Assembly (NCBI GenBank): GCA_015698045.1
Contig: BLAL01000215.1
Location: 1,302,001 to 1,366,000 of the forward strand
DNA from: Rhizophagus clarus
Lineage: Eukaryota > Glomeromycota > Glomeromycetes > Glomerales > Glomeraceae
Length of the DNA: 64,000 bases
Direction: 5' to 3'
The position numbers were made by a program, and so were the translations under genes. The notes under the pieces were generated by a model, which worked only from the letters and a program-made list of their open reading frames with translations, searched no databases and was not told the DNA's origin. Positions 22,146-33,613 of the stretch are shown piece by piece. The first letter of the stretch is position 1. Each line of letters starts with the position of its first letter.

Positions 22146-22659
22146 AGCTAATATAACCTCTTATGTACGTGATGTCCAACATAAAGGATCTGAAGATCAA
22201 TTAGATCAATTGAAGATTATTTTTTTTTTCATCATCTTTTAAAGAATCGAAATATAATTTCGTTTACCTCCTAAATTTTTTAGGGGGTTTTTTTTTCATT
22301 TATTAATTAATAGTAAAAAATAGTGTAAAAGAGCTGGAAATATTAGAAAAATTACAAAATAACAAAGGAAAATACATTTATAAAAAAATATTATATAAAG
22401 ATTATAAAAGAGATTTTATATATAGCAAATTAATTTTATTACACCAATTCACACTGACAACATTTCAATACCGTTTTGGCTAATTTTAACAACTTATTTT
22501 TTAAATTTTGGTAACTCATTTTTTAAAATTGACCAAATTTAAAAAAATTATTTGATAAGTTCAATACACCACTATAAATTTTTGAAAGAAATTATTAAAT
22601 TATTATTATTATTACGTCAAATTATTATTTATTATAAACAAATTTTTTTATAATTGCTT
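22146..22659. other. 3' spacer of the gag-like/MIR gene
   Basis: No separate gene is supported. The reading frame of the upstream gene could in principle continue past its stop through a splice at GAG|GTAAAT, but no convincing further exon is seen. Confidence 0.35.
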
Positions 22660-23795
22660 TCAATTTACCTCATAATTTGCTTCTTCACTTTCTTCAATAT
22701 ATTCACTAGAGACAACTTCTTGAAATGTTTCGTTACCAACTTTAAACGTGGCTTCATGACTAAGCAAATAATATTCTTCTATATCAGAATAAACAATATT
22801 GATGATGTCTTGTGATTCGACAAATGAATTTATTTCTTTTGATTTTAAATTTTGAAAGTACCAATAAAAACTAGTACTTTTATTAACAGTATCACAATAT
22901 GCTGTAAATTTTAAAATTGATTTAATTAGAAAATAACATCATATATATAAATACAAAATAATATTAATTATTATGATTACCGTGAATAGAAGTATCAAAG
23001 AGCGCTTTATTTGTTTCTTCATTTATTAAGCCAATTCTATAATCTCCATACTCGACTATATCACCATTTTTTTTACATCCCATAGATGTAATAATCCATG
23101 TCGAATCTGATGTTGGTAAAGATTTACCCGCAAATACCTTTAGAAAAAAAAAAGGCAATAAATTATTATTTTTTTTTTTTTTTAAAAAAAAAAAATCATT
23201 GAAAAATAACATCACTTACTATTTGTTTTTGTGATTTTTCATAATTTCTATCGATACTCGTTAAATATTTTCCGGTAGCAACATGTCTTAAAGCGACGCG
23301 AGATCCATATTTTATCAACGTTTGTTTAAAAACAATCTCTTCAAAGTTTTTTATCAATTCATTTGTTGAATCAACACTTTCCACTTTATTAACGAATTCC
23401 TTTTGTAAAAATCGATTATCTTTCAAAGTTTTACATAAATATTTCTTCATTTCATTAATTTCTTTATATACTTCCGCATTATAACAATATGTGAGAAATT
23501 CTTTCATGAATTTAATATGATTACCACCATCATTCTCTGAAATATATTTCATGGAAGATAATTTTCTTTTAGCGTCATCTTTAGATATTATGAAAAATAT
23601 ATCTTGCTTTAAAGCTTTTATTAATTCATCAATGGTATTTATATGATGTGAAACATTTATTTTAGGATCAATCACTAATTTACATATTTTCAAGATTTCT
23701 TGGTCGGTTGTAATTTGTTTTAAATGACAAAACAGTAGAATTTGTCTAATCCATTCTTCTGGGTGTATTGTTCCATCATATTTTGGTGGTTCCAT
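22660..23795 (-). CDS. Gag-like plus MIR-domain protein, three exons
   Basis: Exons are 23795-23220, 23137-22981 and 22901-22660, giving 324 residues. Donors are GTAAGT and GTAATC, acceptors AAG and CAG, introns 82 and 79 nt, phases 0 and 1. Residues 1-160 begin PKYDGTIHPEEWIRQI and are predominantly helical, resembling retrotransposon gag/capsid-type domains. A MIR domain starts at about residue 163 (YGSRVALRHVATGKYLTS) and runs across both splice sites, which supports the model. MIR domains also occur in protein O-mannosyltransferases and IP3 receptors, but here there are no membrane segments or enzymatic domain. I recall similar proteins as a large family in Rhizophagus. The C-terminus is acidic. 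The last codons before the TGA could instead be a splice donor. Function unknown. Confidence 0.8.
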
Positions 23796-25084
23796 GGTAA
23801 AAAGATAAGTTTATGAAAAAAGAAAGAAAGAGAAGAAAGATACTGTATAAAATCGTCTTAAAAAATGTAGATCAAACATGAGTAAAAAAAATCTCATCAT
23901 ATGATTTGTAAAGCATAACGTGATCAAAGTTACGTTTCCCGCAGAAGATACAACAGATACTTCGCATATGCACTAGTCTATCTATAGTGATTTCCACACG
24001 AATTTTCATATTAAAATATAATAAAACAGTTTTGGAATATCTAAAATTAAGTTACCACTAAGAAACGAAACAAAAATTTATTATTATTTAAATAACAATC
24101 CCTAAAACTTTAATATTTTTAGAAATTGAGCAAGTGAAATTGAACACTTTATAATTCGATCTCATGAGACATTATGTTCGGTTTAAGAAAAAAAAAAAAA
24201 AAATCTTTTTTTTTTAATAATTATAAGACGTGACATAACGTGTTAACCGGAAACCATCACGTAATCTCACTTCAACTCATTAATATCCTCCTCAAGCTTC
24301 GATCTTGTTTGTGAGTAGATATTATATTATTTTCAATTCTTTCTTCATGATTATAATGACTATACAAAAATGATAAGTAGCTTCTAACTAACTAAGATAT
24401 TTTCGAAATTAATTACTAACCTAGTCAGAAACTCTCTCTTTCCTTTTGATTATCATGTGACTTCATCTCAGAATATTTTACAGTGGAGCGTTAAAATATT
24501 CGGGTGTATATATATCTTGGTCTAACTTTTTTTCCTAGCTTCCGATAGGAATTTCTCAAAATTAACTATAATAGTCAAGCCTAAAAATATTTCCGAAATG
24601 AGTTCAAGGAATTATTTTCTCACGATCCAGTGATAATGCGACAAATATTTTTCGTGCATCACTTCACAATGACGGTTAAAACGAATTTAGAATTTACAGT
24701 TCAATAAGATTCTAACGGATTCTTATTGGTCATGTTCGCATTTCGTACAGCTGATGTCATAAAATGCACACCGAAAAAAAAAAGTGTTTATTGAACGAAA
24801 GTTTGATTCAAAGGACTAAAATAAAAAAAAAAAAGCTATTCGGTGTTTAATTCAATTTGATAGTCACCAAGGAAAAAAAAATTTTACAGTTTAAAAAAAA
24901 AAAAGAACCTCTGAGAAATTAAATTTCTAATTTTACAGAAAATTGAAAAAAAAAACTTGTAGAAAGAAGAAATTAAAAACACATAAATAAATATATATAT
25001 ATATATGTATAAATTATTAATAAAAATCGATAAACTAATCTAATTGTTTCCCCCTTATTTCTTCTCAATTCATTTACCAACTTT
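23796..25084. other. Spacer between gag-like/MIR and Rho genes
   Basis: Both neighbours are on the minus strand, so this holds the promoter of the first and the 3' region of the second. It is AT-rich with several A/T homopolymers (for example 24187-24215). No gene seen. Confidence 0.4.
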
Positions 25085-25648
25085 TTATAAAACTACACAA
25101 CAATTATTACTTGCGGAATCATCATTATTACGAAAAGTCGCTCTTACAGCATTATCAAAAATGGCATTAACGCCATCATTATATTTAGCAGAACACTCAA
25201 AATGCCCAACAGCTCCAATTTTATCAGCAACCCGTTTTCCTTCTTGAGTAGTCACAAGTCTACGTGATCCATCATCACCATTTCTTAAATCTGTTTTGTT
25301 TCCAACTAAAATAATTGGCAAATTTGGACAAAATGATTTCACTTCTGGATACCATTTTTCTTCTACATTTTCTAAAGAATCGATGGAGTCGATAGAATAA
25401 CAAATTAAAATTACATGAGCATCAGGATAAGAAAGTGGTCTTAAACGATCATAATCCTCTTGACCAGCTGTATCCCATAATGCTAACTCAACATTTTTTT
25501 TGTCCACTTCTATATTTTTAACATAATTTTCAAATACTGTTGGTACATAAATATCTGGAAATGTGCCTTTTGAAAATACGATTAAAAGACATGTCTTCCC
25601 ACACGCACCATCACCAACTATTACAAGTTTTCGATTAAGTTCGGACAT
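25085..25648 (-). CDS. Rho-family small GTPase (Rho1/RhoA-like)
   Basis: Single-exon gene of 187 residues. All G-boxes are present: P-loop GDGACGKT (12-19), effector region [31 protein letters not shown] and SAK. The insert region between NKTD and SAK is the Rho-specific one. The C-terminus CVVL is a CaaX box ending in Leu, predicted to be geranylgeranylated, with a second Cys just before it that might be palmitoylated. In fungi Rho1 controls cell-wall glucan synthesis, protein kinase C and actin. Unlike typical Rho1/RhoA, the tail before the CaaX box ([11 protein letters not shown]) is acidic and Asn-rich instead of polybasic. No intron is needed; it could be a retro-derived or specialised paralogue. 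Confidence 0.93.
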   Translation of the reverse strand: MSELNRKLVIVGDGACGKTCLLIVFSKGTFPDIYVPTVFENYVKNIEVDKKNVELALWDTAGQEDYDRLRPLSYPDAHVILICYSIDSIDSLENVEEKWYPEVKSFCPNLPIILVGNKTDLRNGDDGSRRLVTTQEGKRVADKIGAVGHFECSAKYNDGVNAIFDNAVRATFRNNDDSASNNCCVVL

Positions 25649-26174
25649 TGTATATTTATATATGCGTGCGTGAAAGAAGAAAAATATTAAAAGAAAAAAA
25701 AAAATATTGAGTGAAATAAAAAAGGGGAATTTTTATTTTATAAATTAGCCACAAACCTGCCCACAGACTTATACATGAGTACAAGTTATAACCTACTGTT
25801 TTTGTACTCGTAATGAGTTACGTTGATTGACCAATCAATCTAATCTACCCGGATTCCAAGAAAAAAAAAAAAAGAGGAATTAACTAACAAAAAAGGCAAA
25901 TAAATAATACATTCTTATATGATATTTAACCGCTAATATTTCAAGTAAAATCCGATTTAACAACCTTATTCATTCATCCAAATTGTCTGTTAAATTACAT
26001 ATAACAAAGTTGATCCTTCCCTATAAAATTTTCAATCGGACTTTAAATTCCGATTGTGATTTACATGTGTTCAGAGAATCCCATTAATTTCTAACCAAGA
26101 AATAACACAATTTTAATTTATTAATTAATTAAAAAAAAAAAATTTGGTGTTTCGAAGCTTTATTATAAATAAAG

Positions 26175-26227
<53 letters not shown>

Positions 26228-26913
26228 AAGGCAAGTATTTCACGTTAAGATATTAAAATCTTTTTATGATTAATAAAAAATTTCTTCACTAATATTCCTA
26301 TGACTTTTTTGTTTGTTTATACATTTTTTTTACTCATCTATATCATCATTGATTTTTATTTCATATTAGTTTTTTTAATAATTATCATTATTTCAACCTT
26401 TGATTTTTTATATTTCATATTAGTAAGTTTGAAAACATCAAACATAGCCTGTGAAACTATGAGCGTCAATTCTTACCTAAATCCGTTTGTTTGTTTTATT
26501 GTCGTTATCAGTTATTATTGGATCAGTCACTTTGTAATCCCGCATTTCAGCTAGTTTGCTTAGTAGGGATTTAAGGGGTAAAAAGATTTAATTTGTTCAT
26601 AATATAGTTAATATAATTACTTGTTTTAATATTTAGCGTTTGATGCGTTTGAGATCTTGCAAGCCCTCCGGATTCGGTAATAAGTTATATATTAGATCAA
26701 AAAAAAAACTCTATCTAATTATCTTTATGCAAGATTAAATGGTTAATTGTGATACACATAATAAAAGTAACTAATAATGAAACTTCAAATTAGGTATAAA
26801 TTGAATGTTTTTGTATATTTCTATTCTATTCAAGTCTAATTTTTAATACGCCAAATATAATTAATTATATCAATGAATCATAATAGAGTTTTCTTCTTTA
26901 TGATCTATCTAGC
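25649..26913. other. Spacer with long T/A run
   Basis: Promoter side of the Rho gene and 3' side of the F-box gene. A T-run of about 31 followed by an A-run of about 16 at 26183-26226 could form a hairpin. An 84-codon hydrophobic frame at 26300-26554 is Phe/Ile-rich low-complexity sequence and is not called. Confidence 0.4.
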
Positions 26914-28170
26914 TTAATCGTCCTCAGCTTCGCTACTTTCTTCCTCTACATTACTATAATCACCAGATCCATCTATAAAACGATGAAATTCACTCTCTTT
27001 CAATTCTTTATAAGATTTAAATTCATAATCAAATCCAAATCGACAAAGATCGAATTCTGGAATATAATTCAAAATAGCATTAACTACTATACTTGAATAG
27101 AAATTAAAATCAAGTTTTCGAAGATTAACATTAGCCGTTTCAATCAATCCAACTATAAAATTATCTGGAAAATAACCAATATAATGTTTATAATAAAATA
27201 TAACCTCCTTTAACATAGGAAATGATCTTGATAAAGAAATAAACCTTTCCTTTTCTAACCCAATGCAACGTTCCAATACAAGCCTTTCCAATTTTTTGCA
27301 AGACACAAATGATTTTAAAGCATCATCACTTATGGTATTAAAACTACAAGTATTCAACGTAAGACTAATAAGAGATTCTTTTTGACTGGAAAGAGATTCT
27401 AACACTGATTCAAGAAAATATTCTTCAGTGAAAAAAACTGATAAATCTTCTAACGAGTTTTGCGCTCGGATCAAGGTTGCAAGTGCATTAGCAGATTCCA
27501 ATGTCGTAATACTTGTTATGATCGTGATTAAATTCTTGCAAATAGTAAGTAATCCCAAATAAAACTTGGTATAATCTCCACCAAAAGTCATGACAACGCG
27601 TAAATATTTTAAACATTTATTCGCATTAGTCAAGTACGGAATCAAATTGATATCATCTTCAAGTGCGGCATAATCTAAACCGTATGGATATATTGGTCGT
27701 ATATGTTCGATACGACCACTTCGTCTTAATATCAATGAGCTTATCACACGAAATATACATCCGATTTTTTTGTACTTCTTGATTTGTTCTTCTCCTTTAT
27801 AAAGTTGATTATAACCGATATCATCAGCAAAAAGATAATTTCGAATTCCATCATACATCCTGTCTAATTGAAGAGATCTAATAAAATATGCATAATCAAA
27901 AGTCGCCTGAAAAGATGGTGATTTTGATAAATCAACTTCGTTATTATTCAATAATAATCTCGATTCATCATCTAATATTGATAAGAAGATTTTGACAAGT
28001 CTATCAGGGAAATTAGTTGATCCAAAAGGATCTTCCCACATTATAGGAATAATTATCCTGCACCATCGTCGATTAACAAGTGACGCAGAAAATTCATATC
28101 TTGATGTGTGATATTCTTCTCTAAGTTTTCTAAAGACCTGTTCTAATACTTCGGTTGAAAGTTGATTCAT
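26914..28170 (-). CDS. F-box protein with LRR-like repeats
   Basis: Single-exon gene of 418 residues. An F-box occupies residues 3-50: LSTEVLEQVFRKL, then SASLVNRRWCRIIIPIMWEDPF. The rest is made of Leu/Ile-rich repeats such as LISLTLNTCSFNTISDDALK, LERLVLERCIGL and LRKLDFNF, typical of a degenerate leucine-rich repeat solenoid. The C-terminus is strongly acidic (NVEEESSEAEDD). F-box proteins are substrate adaptors of SCF (Skp1-Cullin-F-box) ubiquitin ligases: the F-box binds Skp1 and the repeats bind the target. I recall this class as highly expanded in Rhizophagus. The target cannot be inferred. Confidence 0.85.
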   Translation of the reverse strand: MNQLSTEVLEQVFRKLREEYHTSRYEFSASLVNRRWCRIIIPIMWEDPFGSTNFPDRLVKIFLSILDDESRLLLNNNEVDLSKSPSFQATFDYAYFIRSLQLDRMYDGIRNYLFADDIGYNQLYKGEEQIKKYKKIGCIFRVISSLILRRSGRIEHIRPIYPYGLDYAALEDDINLIPYLTNANKCLKYLRVVMTFGGDYTKFYLGLLTICKNLITIITSITTLESANALATLIRAQNSLEDLSVFFTEEYFLESVLESLSSQKESLISLTLNTCSFNTISDDALKSFVSCKKLERLVLERCIGLEKERFISLSRSFPMLKEVIFYYKHYIGYFPDNFIVGLIETANVNLRKLDFNFYSSIVVNAILNYIPEFDLCRFGFDYEFKSYKELKESEFHRFIDGSGDYSNVEEESSEAEDD

Positions 28171-29239
28171 TCTAATAAAGATGTTATTTTTGTAAATAAC
28201 AACAATAATAATCGATTAAATTTGTTTATTTTAAAAAGTATAAAAGTTTATTGTTAATTCACGTGTTTGATTTAAATATCGATTATGTTTTTTTTACATA
28301 AAAAAAATATGAATTAGAAACCGGAGAAAACGAGAAATTAAATCTCGATCTATGATAAAAAAAAAAAAAAAAAAAAATATTGTTACACAATTTCTTTTGA
28401 ACCAATAAAATTTCTAAATTCATAACGAGATCATTATAGTTTAAGTATAAAAAATTAGCCGTTTTTAGCTTTTAAGGTCTACTACAAAATAAAAATAATA
28501 TTTTGAGCTTCTACCCGAGAACCTATATACATTGAAACCCAAAAAAGAACTACAAAAAGACTAAACTTAGCGTATACATAAACTTAAAAATCACCCACGC
28601 TGTGTGCCGAAAATCTTGGGCGATTTTGCTGAACTTTGAAAGAAAAATATAATGAAGGTGTGGGTTTCTATATTATAACAAAAAATAATCAATTCCTAAT
28701 ATGCATTTATAGCACAATCATAGGAAATTAATTCTATGAATATAAATACTTCTTAGTTTCACCATTCTACCTCAACTTGAGAGAATCAGGAATCTTTGTA
28801 TATTGGATCAACATGGATATCGTTAAAGGCGTGACATTGTATCGGACTTATAGAGAATACTCGATTGCTATTTCGACTTTATACAGCGATGTACATAGTC
28901 GAGCAGCGCAATTCTTACTATTGAGTTAAGTCTGAGCCTATCCGCGCTGAACCGACGGTCACGTCGCTTTTTTTAAAGAGGCGAATGGATCATATTTTCA
29001 TGAGACAAAAATTTCATCACAAAATATCATCTGAGAGGAAGACACGATAAATGTGAATTCTGTGTTTTTGTCATGTCACTCAGAGATTGCAAATAACAAT
29101 GGTTAAACTTAATAATTCATAATAATATAATTTTTAATTTTTAATTTATACAACTATAAATACAATAAATAATAAATTACAAATATTAAATATTTAATTA
29201 TACAAATAACGTTATTATTTATACAAAATTAATGCTTCG
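28171..29239. other. Spacer, no gene seen
   Basis: Lies between the F-box gene and the 3' end of the galactosidase gene. A slightly GC-richer section at about 28800-28970 (GTCGAGCAGCGC, CCGCGCTGAACCGACGG) carries no readable gene. Confidence 0.4.
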
Positions 29240-32200
29240 TTAATTTAATTTAATCTGTTCCCTCATAACAACCCAAGATTTATTATGATCATCGTCAGTT
29301 GGTGTAATAATATTGCCAGATTTATTTAAATCATCAATTTCCCAACCTCTTACTTCAACTTTAATATCTTTACTATAAACTTGTTCCCAACTATATACCA
29401 TTAATGTAATTTTATTTTCTTCATTAAATTTTAATAGACCATCCATTAAATAAAAATCATGTTGCGAGCAATCCCCATTTCCGTAATATCTTCCAATTAA
29501 GGTATCATTTAAAAATATATATGAAGTAAAAGCTCCGAATAGGACCAACCTTAATGGAGCATTTATAATTTCTTTATACTTTGGATCAACAGGATGTTTA
29601 AATTTAAAACTCCACCACTTAATCCCTTCATCTGGTATTACTCCATAATCATTTATATTACTACTTTCAGACCACCCTGTAATTTTATGCTCGTCTGGAA
29701 TCCCAGTCGTACTAAATGGCATCTCTAATCTTCTAACATCAACTCCACAAATTTCCCATTTAACATTTGATAAACCAGAAATTTTTGCTGAAATTAATCC
29801 CCTTGGATTTCTTGCATCATTAAATACGACAGATTGTCTGCTAATTCCAAGATTATCAACTAGTATAATTACAATATTATCTTCCTTATCATTTATGAAC
29901 TTTGTAATATCATATTTCTTATCTCCTAAAAATCCAAATATTTCAGGTCCCATCTTCACTCCTGGAAAGAATAAATTTCTACTAAAGGTCATATGACCTC
30001 CAGCAACTTTCCCATTAACAAATATGGTGCACCTATGTCGCATATTAACGCTTAATTGTATTTTCCTATTTTTCATGGATGGAAATTTTGTTCGATATAA
30101 AATGTGGCCTGACGCATAATGATTTTCAGCGGCTCCACCGTCCTTTAAATCAATTTCTCGCCATTCTAACTCTGAAAATTTTGTGATACGTGTATTCCAA
30201 TTAAATAATTCTGGTGTTGTATGAACAGCTGGAGATTTATTACCCGTCGTAAGTTGTTTTTTATAAATAAATGGAAGAGAATAGGAATTTAAATCTACAC
30301 GAGTATAATCAGATAGTTGTCGTAAGGTCAGTATCGTGATTTCTTTTTCATCACCTCCATATTCTGTTTCAATAGTATTATTTTCTAGATCAAAATAAAC
30401 ATTTTGTGTCCCCCAACTAACTATTGAAGGTGAATGAGAAAGATTAAATGTTCGATTATGTGCTCGAGCCCAATGAGGTTCATCAAAAACTGCATGAAGT
30501 GTACCAAGCGAATCATCATCCAGAGCTAATATATAAAGATCATTTGAATCTTCTGCATGCCTGATTCTTGCAAATCCAATTCCATCATTAAATGAAACAA
30601 TATTAATAGAATCACCAATATTTCTTATTGATGAACGAAGGTTTCCGTCTACGCTGATTTTACCCTCAAATGCAAATTCTCCAACATCATTAACTGGAAT
30701 TATCCATATCTCTCTTCCTGGATTATTTTCACTTGGTGGATGTATAATCCTCAAATGAATAGGTATCGAAGAGAAAATAAGTTTCAACCCTGTTGACGTT
30801 ACATAATTACCTAAAGCAATGAAAGAACTCTTATACGGCAAATAACATTGCATTTCAAATCTCATTTTTTTTCCTTGAGCTCCCATATAACTAACAAAAA
30901 GGTTGAATTTTGGACTCTTTGTCTTAGAAAAATTTCGAAGAAAAGTAAACACAACAGCGTTGCTTTCTCCATCTGAATCTATTACAGCCCGTCTTTGTAA
31001 ATTGAAAACATCTTTGACAGATGCACTAATGTTTGGATTTTTAACGCGCACAGTTTTTGCAAAAACGTCAGAAAAACTTCTTACAAAGAAAAGCCCAAGG
31101 CGCAAATTCCTTAATCGAGCCGACATATAACCAGATTCCCGTACACATGCAGAGTAATCATATGAAGTGATTCCGTCACTAAGTACAAAATTGAATAAGC
31201 GACTGTAATAAAATTTTTTAAAAAAAATTGAACAAATTCAAAAAAAATGCTAAATATACATGTCACCCAATGTCCCCCAATTTGTCCCACCATAGACCAT
31301 GTAAAATGACAACATAGTGCATCCTTGTGCTAAGACTGAGTCATAAACGATTCGAGTAAAACAATCTCCATAAAAATTATAAATATCATCATACGTATGT
31401 TTTTTCTTATACGATGTATACCATCCACCTTGCAATTCTGGGATGAATATGGGTGACTAAATATAGTAAACAGTAAGTGTTAATTGGGGTCGATTTTATA
31501 AATTTATTAAACAAGTAATCTAAATTTACTTTTGCTGCATCATGGCCAAAGCCTCGTACTTCTTTTTCAAGATGATCTATTGCATTTACCATATCTTTAG
31601 GATCCCAAGGTTTCCATTCTTTGGGATCCTGATCTGAACTAAAGTCAAATGGGGCTGGAGAATCTGACGGTGCAAATACTTGTAAATGGAGAAAAACAAA
31701 TTACTCTTTTAGTATATATTAACATGTGTGTAACGTTATATAATAATTTATTTCTTATTACTTACTAAAATATTTATCAAATCCATATAAATCCAATCCA
31801 AATGATTTTCGGTTAAAGAAATTAGTTGATGGCTTGGCATCATCTTCAGGTTTTGCAATAAAAGAACCTGATTCGTCCGGATCATTTGAAAAAAGAGGAA
31901 CTGTAATTCCACAATCCCTTGCTACTTTACAAAGAAAACGCATTTCATCATGTAAGCCAAATGGAATCTTTCGTACTTTATCAAATAATTCATTTTCGAT
32001 TTGAAGTGCAATAACACATCCACTTAATTTTTCAGTAATTTGATGACGCGCTAAAATTGGTAAAATATTTTCAAACCATTCTTGTTCATATTGTGCAAAT
32101 ATTTTATCGAACTCCTTAAATCCTGTGAATTTAATATGACGTATTCTAAGTTTTTCAGCAGCTAACCATAATGGAAATCCTCCCACTTGAGTTTCAGCAC

Positions 32201-32624
32201 AAATATAAGGTCCTGGTGCTGCTAGAACATAAAGTCCCAATTTTTCGCAAAGATCCAACAAATAATCTATATCTCTATTATCATCAAATTTATAAATTCC
32301 CCGGTCGGGATTATGAAATCCCCAATGAAAATAAATTCTAATACAGTTAAACCCTCCTGCTCGATACTTTTTTAACACACTTTCCCATCTTGATCGATCA
32401 GGAAGTCGCCAATAATGAAATTCTCCACCAAATATTAATGTTGGATTTCCATGAATATATAAACAATGTTTATCCCAATCAAGAATATGTCCAAATTTAT
32501 TACGATCATATGCACAATCAGTTGTTGTTATAGGCAAAGTTCCTTTACGACTTTGTAAGAGCCAAACATAAAAGGCCACTAAACCAGTTGGAATAGCCAA
32601 AGCAGTTATAATTTCTGCAATCAT
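29240..32624 (-). CDS. GH35 beta-galactosidase with N-terminal membrane anchor, four exons
   Basis: Exons are 32624-31766, 31678-31530, 31456-31260 and 31178-29240 (about 1047 residues); the last exon may instead start at 31202, adding eight residues. Introns are 87, 73 and 81 nt. Start ATG 32624 gives a hydrophobic segment (residues 4-24) and a short linker, so a signal anchor or signal peptide; an open extension upstream begins with low-complexity sequence. Residues 45-420 are the GH35 TIM barrel: FGGEFHYWRLP, NCIRIYFHWGFHNP, APGPYICAE, the acid/base Glu E212 in QIENE and the nucleophile E343 in IPELQGGW, then YGGTNWGTLGD and TSYDYSA. The C-terminal 500 residues are beta-sandwich domains. 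It removes terminal beta-linked galactose from oligo- or polysaccharides, probably outside the cell or in the secretory lumen. Splice joins restore family motifs exactly. Confidence 0.9.
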
Positions 32625-33536
32625 GATTAATAAAAAAGTAAAAAAAAAAAAGAAAAAAAAAAAATCTTGCATTACACTGTATTTATATCTGTGTCTATTA
32701 AGGCATCGATCTTTTCTGATAAGGTGCAAAGTCGATCGGCATTTTTTACGCCCAACAATAAACAAGTCCTTTGATCTGTACAATGTGAAGATAACGATTA
32801 TGAATATCATCAAAAAATGATTTTTTTTCTAAACTGTTTGCCTTTCCTTCCTCTTCCCAGAACGTTAACTTGGCAAGTTGACATTATATGCATAATTGGG
32901 CCACTTTGTCCATTTTGTGAAAAAAAAAGTAAATAATTAATTATTTCTTGCATAATAACAAATAGTGTTTGTCACAGTTAATGACCACAGAATATGACAC
33001 GACCTGACACACAGAGTTAATATTTTTTCCGAAATCATTATTTAGCCAAAATTAATAGTAATGCTGGTCAAACCTAGTAAGGAATGTGTAATTATTGTTT
33101 CGTATTACGTTAAATTACGTATCTTATTTATACTAATTTTAGAATTTCCTAGTCTAAAAATAATCTCATTCAAATACAAAAAAAAAAAACTCAAATAAAA
33201 CCCATATCAAGAGAGATAAAGACAAAAAAAAATAAGGTATTTAAAAGAAATAAATATCCGAATAAGTTAATTTCATTTGATTAAGTGAATAATATCCGCA
33301 GTATTTTTGTTTTATCACTTAATTTGGGAAATAAACAAAGATTTAAAATTTTATTTTTTTATTTTTATTTTTTTTTTTTTGAACAATTTTTCAGATAAAT
33401 AAGCTCTTTTCAAACTATCAGATTTTTTATTGTAATTATCTTCATCATAGACTACAAATAAATATTTACATACTTTAGATTTCAATGTGTGAATTTGAAT
33501 AATATTAATTATTTAGAAGTTATAAATTCATGAAAT
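32625..33536. promoter_or_regulatory. Divergent intergenic region between galactosidase and RNF213-like gene
   Basis: The two start codons face away from each other across 912 bp, so the space probably holds both promoters. It contains A-runs near 32641-32664 and T-runs near 33351-33380. No specific factor site is identified, and co-regulation is speculation. Confidence 0.4.
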
Positions 33537-33613
33537 ATGTCGTCCGAAGATGGAACTGTGGTTTTTGCTGGAAATTCCACCGGAGAAACTTTATCTGTGC
33601 AAGAAGTTCTTCC
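33530..33613 (+). promoter_or_regulatory. Upstream ATG/uORF overlapping the giant gene's start
   Basis: An ATG at 33530, seven bases before the RNF213-like start, opens a 27-codon frame in another phase that ends at TGA 33611-33613, inside the main coding region. Its context has T at -3 (weak), while the main ATG has A at -3. If the mRNA includes both, some ribosomes would start out of frame. There is no transcript evidence. Confidence 0.3.

Noticed and set aside
26300-26554. 84-codon hydrophobic frame after a long T/A run
   Set aside because: Phe/Ile/Tyr composition expected from T-rich DNA, with no flanking splice sites or homologous features.
32625-32813. N-terminal extension of the galactosidase to ATG 32813
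   Set aside because: The extra residues are low-complexity and include a Phe run from a T-tract. The ATG at 32624 places a clean hydrophobic anchor at the N-terminus.
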